This document shows positions 23,529 through 33,458 of a DNA stretch of 64,000 nucleotides, one piece after another (within the stretch, counting starts at the first letter, position 1; each line of letters starts with the position of its first letter). The position numbers were made by a program, and so were the translations under genes. Below the pieces are notes generated by a model. The model was not told where the DNA came from. It was given only the letters and a program-made list of their open reading frames with translations, and ran no database searches. Source of the DNA: Paractinoplanes bogorensis (GTDB lineage: Bacteria; Actinomycetota; Actinomycetes; Mycobacteriales; Micromonosporaceae); contig NZ_JAHKKG010000001.1 in NCBI RefSeq assembly GCF_018829635.1, forward strand, positions 310,001 to 374,000. The letters run 5' to 3'.

Positions 23529-23738
23529 GTGGCAGCGAAACCGATCCGGCTCATGGGGGCGCACGAGATCCGCATCCGTCTGGGTGGGGTGAGCCGGCAG
23601 CGTGCGTACCAGATCACCAGCCGCGCTGACTTCCCCAAGCCGGTCGCCGACCTCGCTCAGGGCAAGGTGTGGGCGACCGACGACGTCGAGGCGTGGATGA
23701 AGGTGCACCGGCGCGACCTGGACGACTCCGAGGACTGA
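23529..23738 (+). CDS. small excisionase/AlpA-like helix-turn-helix protein
   Basis: The 69-residue protein consists of one MerR-like winged helix as in AlpA and excisionases: GAHEIRIRLGGVSRQRAYQI is the helix-turn-helix, FPKPVADLAQGKVWATDDV the wing, and VEAWMKVHRRD the last helix. Such proteins act as excision factors or local regulators; no integrase or att site lies next to it, so a free-standing regulator is as likely. It is convergent with dprA. Confidence 0.75.
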   Translation: MAAKPIRLMGAHEIRIRLGGVSRQRAYQITSRADFPKPVADLAQGKVWATDDVEAWMKVHRRDLDDSED

Positions 23739-23810
23739 CCGCGATTTTCGCGGCAGGATGGGCGACCCTGGGCGGCGCCCGACTTTGTGCTGCCGAAAAC
23801 ACGGGGACCA

Positions 23811-24968
23811 TCAGGACGTCGGCCGCAGCGCCACGCCGGTCTCCCGCTGCTCGACCAGACCGGTCAGCTCCAGCAGGGACAGTCGCCGCAACACCGTCCG
23901 TACGGGAAGCCCCGCCCGCACGGCCAGTTCCTCCGGGGTGATGGCTCCCCGCCGCGGCACGGCCTCCAGAATGAGCGCCGACTCCTCGTCGAGAGTGTCC
24001 CTCGCATGGTCGGGCCCGCGCGGCACGTCGACCGGATATTCGCCGATCTGCCCGACCGTCTCCAGCACGTTCGACAGGCCGGTGACGAGAGTCGTGTCGG
24101 GCCTGGACCGCAGCAACTCGTGGCATCCGACCGACATGGCCGACGTGATCGGGCCCGGCACCACCATCGCGACGCGGCCCAGGGCCAGCACCCGGCCCAT
24201 CGTCTGGATCGCCCCGCTGCGGGCCGCGGCCTCGACCAGCACCGTGCCCACGGTGGCGGCCGCGATGACCCGGTTGCGGATGAGGAACCGGTGCTTCAGC
24301 GGCTCCGCCCCGGGTGGCCATTCGCTGATCAGCAGGCCGGTCTCGGCGATCCGGTCGAACATCGCCGAGTTTCCCTGGGGATAGGGCCGGTCGACCCCGC
24401 AGGCGAGGACCGCCACCGTACGCCCCTCGGCCGCCATCGCCGCCCGATGAGCCGCCGCGTCGATCCCGAAGGCACCCCCTGACACGACGGTCCACCCCTG
24501 CTCGGCCAGCCCGTACGCGATCTCGTTGGTCGCATGGAGCCCGTAGGGGGTCGCCGCCCGGGCCCCCACCACCGCGACGGACCTCTCCAGCGTCTCGCCG
24601 AGCGGCCGGGCCCCGCGCACCCAGAAACACAGCGGTGGCCGCGTGTCCCGGTGCACCCGCGTGGTCCCCTCGAGAGTGAGGGTCGCCAGCGATTCCACTC
24701 GCGACGGCCATTCGTCGTCCGAGGGCACCACGATGCGCGCGCCCAGCCGGTCGGCCCGCCGCAACGTCAGGTCGGCCAGGCGCCGCGGGTCGAGGGCCGC
24801 CGCCTTGGCCAGGGCGGCGGCCCGCAACGACTTGTCCGGCACGTCACCCCGCAGGAGGCGGGCCAGCGTGGCCTCGGCGCCGCATTCCTCGACCAGCGAC
24901 CACACCGGCAGATTGCCCGGCTCGGCCAGCCACGTCAGGGCCACCCGGGCGGTCCGGTCGTCAACCAT
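23811..24968 (-). CDS. dprA: DNA-processing protein DprA
   Basis: The 385-residue protein has the Rossmann-like DprA/Smf core at about residues 110-310, with SVAVVGARAATPYG, VVSGGAFGIDAAAHRAA, ACGVDRPYPQGN and RFLIRNRVIAAA, and a C-terminal winged helix (LDEESALILEAVPRRGAITPEE onward). DprA loads RecA on incoming single-stranded DNA. ATG 24968 (MVDDRTARVALTWL) fits the family start and overlaps the yifB stop by 8 bases. It is the last gene of the yraN-yifB-dprA operon. Confidence 0.93.
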   Translation of the reverse strand: MVDDRTARVALTWLAEPGNLPVWSLVEECGAEATLARLLRGDVPDKSLRAAALAKAAALDPRRLADLTLRRADRLGARIVVPSDDEWPSRVESLATLTLEGTTRVHRDTRPPLCFWVRGARPLGETLERSVAVVGARAATPYGLHATNEIAYGLAEQGWTVVSGGAFGIDAAAHRAAMAAEGRTVAVLACGVDRPYPQGNSAMFDRIAETGLLISEWPPGAEPLKHRFLIRNRVIAAATVGTVLVEAAARSGAIQTMGRVLALGRVAMVVPGPITSAMSVGCHELLRSRPDTTLVTGLSNVLETVGQIGEYPVDVPRGPDHARDTLDEESALILEAVPRRGAITPEELAVRAGLPVRTVLRRLSLLELTGLVEQRETGVALRPTS

Positions 24969-26484
24969 GGCTTTCTCCCATTCGCAGCTGGATCGCCTCG
25001 TTGACCTCGGCCCGGGCCGGACGTTCGCGGCCGTCCAGATCTCCGATCGACCAGGCGAGCCGGAGCACACGGTCGAAGCCGCGGGCCGAGAGCAGCCCCC
25101 GGTCGAGCGACGCCCGCAGGTCTCTGGTGTCGGTGACCGGCAGCCGCCACGGCGCACGCCGCAGGACCGGGCCCGGCACTTCGGCGTTCGTCCGCCACCC
25201 GCCCTCGGCCCAGCGCGCCGTGGCGGCTGCCCGGGCTGCGAGCACCCGGGCCCCGACCTGGGCCGACGACGTGGCCGGCCCGGTCGCGGTGGTCAGCTGG
25301 GCGGCGCTCAGCGGGGCGATGGTGAGCCGGATGTCGATCCGGTCGAGCAGCGGGCCGGACAGTTTGGCCAGGTAGCGCCGCCGGACCGCGGGGGCGCAGG
25401 TGCAGTGCTGGTCGCCGGCCGGACTTGCGCAGGGGCACGGATTGGCCGCCATCACCAGTTGGACCCGGGCCGGGAACTCGGTCGTGCCCCGAGCCCGGGC
25501 CAGCACCACCCGCCCGGTCTCCAACGGCTGTCGCAGCGCCTGCAACGTGGCCGAGGGGATCTCGGCCGCCTCGTCGAGGAAGAGGACACCGCGGTGGGCG
25601 AGCGACAGGGCGCCGGGCCGGGCCAGTCCGCTGCCGCCGCCGACCAGGGCCGCCGCCGATGCTGTGTGGTGGGGCGCCTGGTAGGGCGGTCGCCGGACCA
25701 GCCGGCCGTCCGGCGGGAGCACCCCGGCGATCGAGTGGAGCGCGGTCACCTCGAGCGCGGCCTCGTCGTCGAGTTCAGGCAGGATCGACGGCAGGCGCTC
25801 GGCCAGCATCGTCTTGCCCGCGCCGGGCGCGCCGAACAGCGCCAGGTGGTGCCCGCCCGCGGCGGCGACCTCGAGCCCGAACCGGCCCAGTTCCTGCCCG
25901 GCCACGTCGGCCAGGTCGGGCCCGGCCGCCGCCGGTGCCGGGTCGGCCGGCGGCGGGTCGAGCAGGGCCTCGGCGTCGCGGATGTGGGCGACGAGCCGGT
26001 GCAGGCTGTCGACGGCGTGCACAGTCACCCCGGGTACGACGCCCGCCTCACGCGCGTTGGCCAGCGGCACGATCACCCGGGTCAGTCCGGCCCGGGCGGC
26101 CGCGGCCACCATCGGCAGCACGCCGCGGACGGCCCGCACCGCGCCGTCGAGCCCCAGTTCGCCGAGCACGACGACGCCGTCGAGCGCGTCCGTCGGCAGC
26201 TCGCCGGCGCTGGTGAGCAGCGCGGCGGCTATGGCGAGATCAAACGCCGAGCCCTGTTTGGGCAGCGCGGCCGGCTGCAGGTTCACGGTGATCCGCCGGT
26301 TGGGCCAGGACTCGCCGGAGTTGACCACGGCCGCCCGCACCCGGTCGCGGGCCTCGTTGAGCGAGGTGTCGGGCAGCCCGGTCAGCACGACCGCGGGCAG
26401 GCCCTGGGAGAGGTCGGCCTCGACCTCGACGACGTGCCCGGTCACCCCGAGCAGACCGACGCACATGATGCGCGCGTAACTCAT
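24961..26484 (-). CDS. yifB: YifB/ComM-family Mg-chelatase-like AAA+ ATPase
   Basis: The 507-residue protein has the N-terminal Lon-protease-like fold (residues 1-170: LPAVVLTGLPDTSLNEARDR, then the GSAFDLAIAAALL stretch), a AAA+ domain with Walker A GAPGAGKTM near 222 and Walker B VLFLDEAAE, a CPCASPAGDQHCTCAP zinc-like cluster of four cysteines, and a C-terminal helical domain. ComM promotes branch migration during natural transformation. ATG 26484 overlaps the yraN stop by one base. Confidence 0.93.
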   Translation of the reverse strand: MSYARIMCVGLLGVTGHVVEVEADLSQGLPAVVLTGLPDTSLNEARDRVRAAVVNSGESWPNRRITVNLQPAALPKQGSAFDLAIAAALLTSAGELPTDALDGVVVLGELGLDGAVRAVRGVLPMVAAAARAGLTRVIVPLANAREAGVVPGVTVHAVDSLHRLVAHIRDAEALLDPPPADPAPAAAGPDLADVAGQELGRFGLEVAAAGGHHLALFGAPGAGKTMLAERLPSILPELDDEAALEVTALHSIAGVLPPDGRLVRRPPYQAPHHTASAAALVGGGSGLARPGALSLAHRGVLFLDEAAEIPSATLQALRQPLETGRVVLARARGTTEFPARVQLVMAANPCPCASPAGDQHCTCAPAVRRRYLAKLSGPLLDRIDIRLTIAPLSAAQLTTATGPATSSAQVGARVLAARAAATARWAEGGWRTNAEVPGPVLRRAPWRLPVTDTRDLRASLDRGLLSARGFDRVLRLAWSIGDLDGRERPARAEVNEAIQLRMGESHG

Positions 26485-26843
26485 CAGAACGCCGCGCGGA
26501 TGTGCGTGACCTGGCTGGCGCCCTGGGCCTGAGGGCGCACCTCGACCACGTCGAACCGGACCTCCCGGGGCCGGATGCCGGTCTGGTCGAGCCAGCGGAC
26601 GGCCAGGATGCGCAGCCGGTGCACCTTGGCCGGGGTGACCGCGGCGGCGGGCGGGCCGAACAGATCGCCCCGGCGGGTCTTCACCTCACAGAAGACGACG
26701 TCGGCGCCGTCGCGCAGGACGAGGTCGACCTCGCCCTCGGCACAACGCCAGTTCCGGTCGAGGACCACGAGGCCTTGCTCCTGGAGGTGCCGGGCCGCGA
26801 CCTGTTCGCCGTACGCCCCCACCGCCCGCCGTTGCGTCGTCAT
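26484..26843 (-). CDS. yraN: YraN family (UPF0102) endonuclease-fold protein
   Basis: The 119-residue protein shows the conserved RRAVGAYGEQVAARHL opening and the nuclease-like core EGEVDLVLRDGADVVFCEVKTRRG, in which the glutamate, aspartate and lysine match a PD-(D/E)XK site. The function is not established, but the gene regularly precedes yifB and dprA. ATG 26843 fits the family start; upstream in-frame codons would add a non-conserved extension. The first gene of this operon. Confidence 0.92.
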   Translation of the reverse strand: MTTQRRAVGAYGEQVAARHLQEQGLVVLDRNWRCAEGEVDLVLRDGADVVFCEVKTRRGDLFGPPAAAVTPAKVHRLRILAVRWLDQTGIRPREVRFDVVEVRPQAQGASQVTHIRAAF

Positions 26844-26985
26844 GCCGGACAACCTGGCCCGGCCGGGGGCGCCCCGCATCCGGCCGGAACCAAGATCTGT
26901 GGACAGAGCGCAACTGTGGAAAGCCGCTGTGTCACCGTCCAGGTGTGTTATGGGGCCAGCGGTGGCAATCACGCCGGTAGTCACT

Positions 26986-26991
26986 TAAGTT
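26986..26991 (+). promoter_or_regulatory. -10-like hexamer TAAGTT before membrane protein gene
   Basis: TAAGTT ends 7 nt before GTG 26999. It overlaps an alternative TTG start at 26990. Confidence 0.35.
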
Positions 26992-26998
26992 GCGCATC

Positions 26999-27691
26999 GT
27001 GGATGGACGCCGCTACGCCGATGAGCCCGAGCCGACCTGGTACTCCGGGGCGGGTCAGTACGCACGATCGAGCGAGTCGGAGGTGTCCGGTTCGATCCCG
27101 GCCGCCAACCCGTACGACTCGGGCATCCATGAGCGGCCGAGTGGCGCGTTCCGGCTTCCGGAGCAGCGTCCGTCCGCGTCGCCGTACGCGCTGCCCGAGA
27201 GCACCGGCAGCCATGCCCGCCCGGCCGAACCGGAGCCACGGATGCCGGTCCGCGGTCCCGAGTACCCGACGATCCGCCCGACGAGCGACGCCGTCGCCCC
27301 GGCCGCGCCTCCGGTGCCGCCCCCGCCCGCTCCCTCGATGCCGTCGATGGCCGAGCCGACGGCGCTGGTGCCGCCGGTGACCGAGCGCAAGGACAAGAGC
27401 GTCTACGCGTCGCGACGACCGGTCACGTCGATTCTGGTGGCTGTCGTCACGGTCGTCCTGATGATCCCGGTTGTCCGGCTGCTGATCGACGCGACGTTCA
27501 CCGGCGACCCGAGCGCCCGCGCGATCGTCCCCGCCGTCCTGCTCACGCTCGGCTTCACGCTCACCGGGATCGGGCTGTTCACTGTCTCGCGCGGTGGCCC
27601 GATCACGCGGGACACCTGGCTGCGGCCCCCCGCGGCGTACCTCCCGGCGGGGTTGATCCTGCTGATCGCGGCCGGCCTGGCGGTGGCCTGA
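26999..27691 (+). CDS. membrane protein with proline-rich N-terminal region
   Basis: The 230-residue product has about 130 residues rich in Pro, Ser, Glu and Ala, without predicted structure, followed by three membrane spans at about 143-163, 178-198 and 208-228. No catalytic motif is visible. GTG 26999 is preferred because of the TAAGTT element; TTG 26990 would add three residues (MRIVDGRR start). It is divergent from yraN and precedes the rpsB operon. Function unknown. Confidence 0.7.
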   Translation: MDGRRYADEPEPTWYSGAGQYARSSESEVSGSIPAANPYDSGIHERPSGAFRLPEQRPSASPYALPESTGSHARPAEPEPRMPVRGPEYPTIRPTSDAVAPAAPPVPPPPAPSMPSMAEPTALVPPVTERKDKSVYASRRPVTSILVAVVTVVLMIPVVRLLIDATFTGDPSARAIVPAVLLTLGFTLTGIGLFTVSRGGPITRDTWLRPPAAYLPAGLILLIAAGLAVA

Positions 27692-27705
27692 AGCCCGCGG
27701 GAAAG

Positions 27706-27718
27706 GCTTCGCCGAAGC
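27706..27718 (+). terminator. short inverted repeat behind membrane protein gene
   Basis: GCTTCGCCGAAGC is a perfect inverted repeat around one central base, 15 nt behind the stop and just upstream of the rpsB promoter. No T-tract follows; it could also be part of promoter control. Confidence 0.3.
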
Positions 27719-27724
27719 TTGGCG

Positions 27725-27730
27725 TATGCT
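27725..27730 (+). promoter_or_regulatory. -10-like hexamer TATGCT, rpsB operon promoter
   Basis: TATGCT at about 200 nt before rpsB is the best -10 match in the gap. No convincing -35 is seen. Confidence 0.4.
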
Positions 27731-27876
27731 GGTTGACGGCGACCGCCTCGTGCGGTCGACCTCGCGTGCCCTCTGCCAGGTCTCTGCAGCGTTTCCGCAG
27801 GACCAGACCGGCAGCGACGGCCCTCCCTGGTCTCGATCATCTCGGGTCCGACTGTGGCCGGCGACCGGGCACCAGG

Positions 27877-27897
27877 ACGCTCACCGCCGGTGAGCGT
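27877..27897 (+). promoter_or_regulatory. rpsB leader hairpin
   Basis: ACGCTCACC-GCC-GGTGAGCGT forms a perfect 9-bp stem with a 3-nt loop, 30 nt before the rpsB ATG and just before the GTAGGAG ribosome site. It is placed where a feedback element for S2 would be expected, but no known motif is recognised. Confidence 0.45.
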
Positions 27898-27927
27898 GAC
27901 AACCAGGGACCGTAGGAGTAACCCACC

Positions 27928-28842
27928 ATGGCCGTCGTGACCATGCGCCAGCTGCTGGAGAGCGGTGTCCACTTCGGGCACCAGACCCGCCGCTGGAACC
28001 CGAAGATGAAGCGCTTCATCTTCACCGAGCGTAACGGCATCTACATCATCGACCTGCGCCAGACGCTCGACTACATCGAGAAGGCGTACAGCTTCGTGCG
28101 GGACACCGTCGCCGAGGGTGGCCACATCCTCTTCGTCGGCACCAAGAAGCAGGCGCAGGAGGCCATCGCCGAGCAGGCGACCCGGGTCGGCCAGCCGTAC
28201 GTGAACCACCGCTGGCTGGGCGGCATGCTCACCAACTTCCAGACCGTTTACAAGCGGCTCCAGCGCATGAAGGAGCTCGAGGGCCTGGGTGACCTGACCG
28301 GCACCGCCGCCGGGTACACCAAGAAGGAGACCCTCCAGCTCTTCCGCGAGAAGACCAAGCTCACCAAGACGCTCGGTGGTCTGCGTGACATGACCAAGAC
28401 GCCGTCGGCGATCTGGGTCGTGGACACCAAGAAGGAGCACATCGCCGTCGACGAGGCCCGCAAGCTGGGCATCCCGGTCATCGCGGTGCTGGACACCAAC
28501 TGTGACCCGGACGAGGTCGACTTCCCGATCCCGGGCAACGACGACGCGATCCGCTCCGCCGAGCTGCTCACCAAGGTCATCGCCGCGGCGGTCGCCGACG
28601 GTCTGATCGCCCGCTCCGGCCGTGGCCGTGGTGGCGCCGACGAGAAGCCCGAGCCGGGCACCGTCGCCGCCGGCGAGCCCCTGCCCGAGTGGGAGCGCGA
28701 CCTCTACGAGGGCGCCGAGAAGAAGGCCGACGACGCTCCGGCCGCCGAGACGCCCGCTGCTGAGGCGCCCGCTGCTGAGGCGCCCGCCGCCGAGGCTCCG
28801 GCCGCCGAGCCGGTTCCGGCCGCTGCCGCTCCCGCCGAGTAA
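27928..28842 (+). CDS. rpsB: 30S ribosomal protein S2
   Basis: The 304-residue protein is a complete S2 ([20 protein letters not shown], then [14 protein letters not shown] and [20 protein letters not shown]) followed by a tail of about 60 residues rich in Ala, Glu and Pro with AAEAP repeats. ATG 27928 has GTAGGAG upstream. It begins the rpsB-tsf pair and is preceded by a structured leader of about 195 nt. Confidence 0.98.
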   Translation: MAVVTMRQLLESGVHFGHQTRRWNPKMKRFIFTERNGIYIIDLRQTLDYIEKAYSFVRDTVAEGGHILFVGTKKQAQEAIAEQATRVGQPYVNHRWLGGMLTNFQTVYKRLQRMKELEGLGDLTGTAAGYTKKETLQLFREKTKLTKTLGGLRDMTKTPSAIWVVDTKKEHIAVDEARKLGIPVIAVLDTNCDPDEVDFPIPGNDDAIRSAELLTKVIAAAVADGLIARSGRGRGGADEKPEPGTVAAGEPLPEWERDLYEGAEKKADDAPAAETPAAEAPAAEAPAAEAPAAEPVPAAAAPAE

Positions 28843-28874
28843 GTCACCGACGAACCTGACATCGAGAGAGAGTC

Positions 28875-29705
28875 ATGGCTAACTACACCGCCGCGGACGT
28901 GAAGAAGCTCCGCGACCTGACCGGTGCCGGCATGATGGACTGCAAGAAGGCGCTCGAGGAGTCGGCCGGCGACTTCGACCAGGCCGTCGAGTTCCTGCGC
29001 ATCAAGGGCGCGAAGGACGTCGGCAAGCGGGCCGGTCGCACCGCCGCCAACGGCATCGTGGCCCACTCGGGCGGCGCGCTGCTCGAGCTCAACTGCGAGA
29101 CCGACTTCGTCGCCAAGACCCCCGACTTCGTCGCGCTGGGTCAGCAGCTGGTCGAGCTGGGCGAGCAGAACAAGGTCGCCGACGCCGCCGCTCTGCTGAC
29201 CGCGACGCTGCCGGACGGCAAGACCGTCGCCGACACCGTCCAGGAATACTCCGCGAAGATCGGCGAGAAGATCGTCGTGAACCGGTTCGTGATCCTCGAC
29301 GGCACCGTCGCGGTCTACCTGCACCGCAAGGCGCAGGACCTGCCGCCGCAGGTCGGCGTTCTGGTCGAGTACACCGGCAAGAACGACGAGGCGGCCGACG
29401 CGGACGCCCGCGGCATCGGCATGCAGGCCGCCGCGATGCGCCCGCGCTTCCTCACCCGCGAGGAGGTGCCCGCCGACGTGGTCGAGTCGGAGCGCCGCAT
29501 CGCCGAGGAGACCGCCAAGGAGGAGGGCAAGCCCGAGAAGGCTCTGCCCAAGATCATCGAGGGCCGGGTGAACTCCTTCTTCAAGGACTTCGTCCTCCTC
29601 GAGCAGGCGTCGGTCGTCGACAACAAGAAGACCGTCAAGCAGATCGCCGACGAGGCCGGGCTGACCATCACCCGTTTCGTCCGGTTCGAGGTCGGCCAGG
29701 AGTAA
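28875..29705 (+). CDS. tsf: elongation factor Ts
   Basis: The 276-residue protein recycles EF-Tu. The N-terminal UBA-like part with [19 protein letters not shown] and the first core motif [15 protein letters not shown] are conserved, and the length fits the family. ATG 28875 is preceded by GAGAGAG. The gene lies 32 nt behind rpsB and ends at a strong terminator-like hairpin. Confidence 0.98.
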   Translation: MANYTAADVKKLRDLTGAGMMDCKKALEESAGDFDQAVEFLRIKGAKDVGKRAGRTAANGIVAHSGGALLELNCETDFVAKTPDFVALGQQLVELGEQNKVADAAALLTATLPDGKTVADTVQEYSAKIGEKIVVNRFVILDGTVAVYLHRKAQDLPPQVGVLVEYTGKNDEAADADARGIGMQAAAMRPRFLTREEVPADVVESERRIAEETAKEEGKPEKALPKIIEGRVNSFFKDFVLLEQASVVDNKKTVKQIADEAGLTITRFVRFEVGQE

Positions 29706-29723
29706 GCGGGCCGCTGGAGTCAG

Positions 29724-29759
29724 AGGAGGCCGGGTACGCGATTCTGCGTCCGGCCTCCT
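29724..29759 (+). terminator. rho-independent-type terminator of rpsB-tsf
   Basis: AGGAGGCCGG (29724-29733) pairs perfectly with CCGGCCTCCT (29750-29759), with an inner ACGC/GCGT extension and a 6-nt loop; it is followed by TCTCCC. It lies 18 nt behind the tsf stop. Confidence 0.75.
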
Positions 29760-29766
29760 TCTCCCA

Positions 29767-29772
29767 TAAGGT
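29767..29772 (+). promoter_or_regulatory. -10-like hexamer TAAGGT before pyrH
   Basis: TAAGGT lies directly behind the tsf terminator and 33 nt before ATG 29806, giving a leader with a GAAGGGAAGG ribosome site. Confidence 0.45.
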
Positions 29773-29805
29773 CTCTGTCGAGCGTTCGAAGGGAAGGCGG
29801 GTCTC

Positions 29806-30567
29806 ATGACGATGGTGACCGAGCAGGCAGTTCCGGTTGACAGTCCGACTCCGCCGTCCGCGCGGCCCCGCCGGGTCGTGCTGAAGCTCTCCGGCGAGGT
29901 GTTCGGCGGCGGCGCGGTCGGCGTCGACCCCGACATCGTGCAGGGCATCGCCCGGCAGATCGCCACCGTCATCCGCCGGGGCATCCAGGTCGCCGTCGTG
30001 GTCGGCGGCGGCAACTTCTTCCGCGGCGCCGAGCTGCAGAAGCGCGGCATGGACCGCAACCGCGCCGACTACATGGGCATGCTCGGCACGGTCATGAACG
30101 GCCTGGCCCTGCAAGACTTCCTCGAGAAGGAGGGCATCGAGACGCGGGTGCAGACCGCGATCACGATGGCCCAGGTCGCCGAGCCCTACATCCCGCTGCG
30201 CGCCATCCGCCACCTCGAGAAGGGGCGGTGTGTGATCTTCGGCGCCGGGGCCGGCATGCCGTACTTCTCGACCGACACCGTCACCGCCCAGCGCGCCCTC
30301 GAGATCCACGCGGATGTCGTGCTGATGAGCAAGAACGGTGTCGACGGCGTCTACAGCGCCGACCCCCGCGTCGACCCCGACGCCAAGAAGCTCGACCGGC
30401 TCACTTTCCAAGACGTGATCCAGCAGGGCCTCCGGGTGGCCGACCAGGCCGCCTTCAGCCTCTGCGAGGAGAACGACCTGCCCATGCTCGTCTTCGGTGC
30501 CCAGGGCGACGACACGATCATCCGCGCCGTGAGTGGCGAGAAGATCGGCACCCTGATCACCGCCTAG
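29806..30567 (+). CDS. pyrH: UMP kinase
   Basis: The 253-residue enzyme phosphorylates UMP to [17 protein letters not shown] (near 24-37) is the phosphate-binding start of the amino-acid-kinase fold, followed by [28 protein letters not shown] and [13 protein letters not shown]. The first 20 residues are a variable actinobacterial extension. ATG 29806 is supported by the ribosome site; ATG 29812 is an alternative two codons later. It begins the pyrH-frr-cdsA-rlmN run. Confidence 0.97.
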   Translation: MTMVTEQAVPVDSPTPPSARPRRVVLKLSGEVFGGGAVGVDPDIVQGIARQIATVIRRGIQVAVVVGGGNFFRGAELQKRGMDRNRADYMGMLGTVMNGLALQDFLEKEGIETRVQTAITMAQVAEPYIPLRAIRHLEKGRCVIFGAGAGMPYFSTDTVTAQRALEIHADVVLMSKNGVDGVYSADPRVDPDAKKLDRLTFQDVIQQGLRVADQAAFSLCEENDLPMLVFGAQGDDTIIRAVSGEKIGTLITA

Positions 30568-30613
30568 ACAACCTTTCCCCACCGAAGAGAAGCAAGGGAG
30601 GCGAGAAGAGCCG

Positions 30614-31171
30614 GTGATCGACGAGACCCTCTTCGAGGCCGAAGAAAAGATGGAGAGCGCGGTCGAGCACGCCAAGGAGGAGTTCGCCGCGATCCGCACC
30701 GGGCGGGCCACCCCGGCGATGTTCTCCAAGATCGTGGTCGACTACTACGGCGCGCCGACGCCGATCACGCAGATGGCGTCGGTCGGTATCCCGGAGCCGC
30801 GCATGGTCATCGTGAAGCCGTACGACGCGTCTCAGCTGGGCGCGATCGAGCGGGCGATCCGTGACTCGGATCTCGGGGTCAACCCCAACAACGAGGGCAC
30901 CCAGCTGCGGATCCACCTGCCGCAGATGACCGAGGAGCGCCGCCGCGACATGATCAAGGTCGCGCGGGGCAAGGCGGAGGAGGGGCGGGTCGCGATCCGC
31001 AACGTCCGCCGCAAGGCCAAGGAGTCGCTCGACCGCCTGGTCAAGGACGGCGAGGCGGGCGAGGACGAGGGCCGCCGCGCCGAGAAGGAGCTCGACGACA
31101 CGACGCACAAGTACGTGTCCGTCGTCGACGAGCTCGTCAAGCACAAGGAAGCCGAGTTGCTCGAGGTCTGA
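30614..31171 (+). CDS. frr: ribosome recycling factor
   Basis: The 185-residue protein splits post-termination ribosomes together with EF-G. The conserved [20 protein letters not shown] and [19 protein letters not shown] stretches and the length match the family. GTG 30614 has GGGAGGCGAG upstream. Its stop overlaps the cdsA ATG by one base. Confidence 0.98.
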   Translation: MIDETLFEAEEKMESAVEHAKEEFAAIRTGRATPAMFSKIVVDYYGAPTPITQMASVGIPEPRMVIVKPYDASQLGAIERAIRDSDLGVNPNNEGTQLRIHLPQMTEERRRDMIKVARGKAEEGRVAIRNVRRKAKESLDRLVKDGEAGEDEGRRAEKELDDTTHKYVSVVDELVKHKEAELLEV

Positions 31172-32202
31172 TGTCCTACCTCGATCCGCGGGCCGGGCAG
31201 AGCTCCGGCGACGACACGAGCGTCCCGGCGCCGTACGCCTATGGCGTGCCCGACACCGGGAATCCCCAGGCGGGGTTCCCGGCCGGGCCGGCGTGGCACG
31301 CGGGCGAGGATGTGCCGACCGGGCAGCTCCCTCTCGTCCCCACGACGGAGGAGAAGCCCCAACTGGGCCGCCGGCGGGCCAAGGGCCGGGCCGGTCGCAA
31401 CCTGCCGGCCGCCATCGGGGTCGGCGTCGGCCTGGTCCTGCTGGTCCTCGGCTCCCTGGTCATCTGGCCGGACGCCTTCCTCGGCGTCATCGCGCTGGCC
31501 TCGGCCGTCGGTGTCTACGAGATGGTCCGGGCGCTGCGGGCCTCCGGCGCCGACGCCCCGCTGATCCCGCTGATCGCCGGCTCACTGCTGATGGTCGGCC
31601 TGGCCTGGCACGACGGCCCCGACGCGCTGTTGCTCGGCCTGCTGGTCACGGTGGCCGCCTCGGTGATCTGGCGGATCGCCGACGGCTTCGCCGCGTTCCG
31701 GCGCGACCTGGTGGCCAGCGTCCTCATCGCGATCTACGTCCCGTTCCTGCTCAGCTTCGGCGTGCTGCTCCAGCTGCCGGACGCGGACACCGACGGCCGC
31801 TGGCGGGTGCTGTGCACGCTGCTCGCGGTAGTGCTTTCCGACACAGGTGGCTACGCGGTCGGCGTCTTCTTCGGCAAGCACAAGATGGCGCCCTCGATCA
31901 GCCCCGGCAAGACCTGGGAGGGCTTCGCGGGCTCGGTCCTCTCGTCCGGGATCGGCAGCGCCCTGCTGCTCCACTTCCTGCTCGACATCCCCTGGTACTG
32001 GGGCCTGCTCTTCGGCGCCGTTCTCGCGGTCGTGGCCGTCGCCGGCGACCTGGCCGAGTCCATGCTCAAGCGTGATCTCGGCCTCAAGGACATGAGCAAC
32101 CTGCTGCCCGGGCACGGCGGTCTCATGGACCGTCTCGACTCCATCCTGTTTGCGGTGCCCACGGCGTACCTGCTCTTCGCCCTGATCGCGGCGAACACGT
32201 GA
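31171..32202 (+). CDS. cdsA: phosphatidate cytidylyltransferase
   Basis: The 343-residue membrane enzyme makes CDP-diacylglycerol from phosphatidate and CTP. About 75 N-terminal residues are hydrophilic and probably disordered, then eight membrane spans follow. The family signature near the C-terminus is complete: [20 protein letters not shown] followed by GLMDRLDS. The gene is coupled to frr. Confidence 0.95.
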   Translation: MSYLDPRAGQSSGDDTSVPAPYAYGVPDTGNPQAGFPAGPAWHAGEDVPTGQLPLVPTTEEKPQLGRRRAKGRAGRNLPAAIGVGVGLVLLVLGSLVIWPDAFLGVIALASAVGVYEMVRALRASGADAPLIPLIAGSLLMVGLAWHDGPDALLLGLLVTVAASVIWRIADGFAAFRRDLVASVLIAIYVPFLLSFGVLLQLPDADTDGRWRVLCTLLAVVLSDTGGYAVGVFFGKHKMAPSISPGKTWEGFAGSVLSSGIGSALLLHFLLDIPWYWGLLFGAVLAVVAVAGDLAESMLKRDLGLKDMSNLLPGHGGLMDRLDSILFAVPTAYLLFALIAANT

Positions 32203-32242
32203 ACGGCACACACACAGGCGAGCGTGCGAGACTGGTTGGGCC

Positions 32243-33421
32243 ATGACGATTCTTCCGGTCATCCCGACCAGCCTCGACCAGCCCGACGCGGTGGCCACCC
32301 GGCGCCGTCCGTCGATGCCCCCTCGCCACCTCGCCGATCTGAGTCTCGACGCCCGCAAGGAGGCCGTGGCCGCCCTCGGCGAGCCCGCCTTCCGGGCCAA
32401 GCAGATCTCGACCCACTACTTCGGCCGCCTCGTGCGCGACGCCGACGCGATGACGGATCTGCCCGCCGCGTCCCGCGCCCGGCTCACCGACGACCTGCTG
32501 CCCACCCTGCTCACGCCCGTACGCGAGATGGCCTGCGACGACGGCGCGACCCGCAAGACGCTGTGGCGGCTGCACGACGGCGCGCTGGTGGAAAGTGTCC
32601 TGATGGGCTACCCCGACCGGGTGACGGCGTGTGTGTCGAGCCAGGCCGGCTGTGGCATGGCGTGCCCGTTCTGCGCCACCGGTCAGCAGGGCCTGACCCG
32701 CAACCTCTCCATCGCCGAGATCGTCGACCAGGTGGTCTATCTCGCGGGCGTGGCCGCCTCGGGCGCCGTCACCGGATCGCCGCCCCGGCTGTCCCGGGTC
32801 GTCTTCATGGGTATGGGCGAGCCGCTGGCCAATTACCCCCGGGTCATCGAGGCCGTACGCCGGCTCACCTCCCCGGCTCCCGAGGGTCTCGGTCTTTCAC
32901 AGCGGCACATCACCGTGTCGACCGTGGGTCTGGTGCCCGCCATCCACCGTTTGACGGCCGAAGACCTCAATGTGACCCTTGCGCTGTCCCTGCATGCCCC
33001 CGATGATGATCTGCGCGATGAGCTAGTGCCCGTCAATCAACGCTGGAAGGTGGCCGAGGTGCTCGATGCCGCGTTCGATTACGCGGCCCGGACCGGACGC
33101 CGGATCTCGATCGAATATGCCCTGATCAGGGACGTCAACGATCAGCCCTGGCGTGCCGACCTTCTCGGCAGGCTTTTGCGCGGCAAGCTGGCGCATGTGA
33201 ATCTGATCCCGCTCAACCCGACACCGGGCAGCAAGTGGGATGCGAGTCCGAAACCGGTCGAGCGCGAGTTCGTCCGCCGGCTGGTCGAGGCCGGAATATC
33301 GACGACGGTCCGCGACACCCGGGGCCGGGAGATCGATGGCGCGTGCGGCCAGCTGGCCGCGGGTGAGCTTACGGAGGCGAGCGCTGGGGGCGCCGCCGCC
33401 GACGCGGAGGTGGCACAGTGA
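32243..33421 (+). CDS. rlmN: dual-specificity RNA methyltransferase RlmN
   Basis: The 392-residue radical SAM enzyme methylates C2 of A2503 in 23S rRNA and A37 in tRNAs. The iron-sulfur cluster motif C-x3-C-x2-C is in [13 protein letters not shown] near residue 137, the SAM-binding [10 protein letters not shown] follows, and the second catalytic cysteine lies in the C-terminal DGACGQLA stretch. The N-terminal 30 residues are variable. The gene starts 41 nt behind cdsA. Confidence 0.96.
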   Translation: MTILPVIPTSLDQPDAVATRRRPSMPPRHLADLSLDARKEAVAALGEPAFRAKQISTHYFGRLVRDADAMTDLPAASRARLTDDLLPTLLTPVREMACDDGATRKTLWRLHDGALVESVLMGYPDRVTACVSSQAGCGMACPFCATGQQGLTRNLSIAEIVDQVVYLAGVAASGAVTGSPPRLSRVVFMGMGEPLANYPRVIEAVRRLTSPAPEGLGLSQRHITVSTVGLVPAIHRLTAEDLNVTLALSLHAPDDDLRDELVPVNQRWKVAEVLDAAFDYAARTGRRISIEYALIRDVNDQPWRADLLGRLLRGKLAHVNLIPLNPTPGSKWDASPKPVEREFVRRLVEAGISTTVRDTRGREIDGACGQLAAGELTEASAGGAAADAEVAQ

Positions 33422-33458
33422 CTGGGCGTAGGTCCCAGCAAGCGGAGTGGGAGACGTT

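Noticed and set aside
27086..27101. T-loop-like CCGG-TTCGATC-CCGG suggesting a tRNA
   Set aside because: It lies within a coding region, and no acceptor, D or anticodon arms can be built around it.
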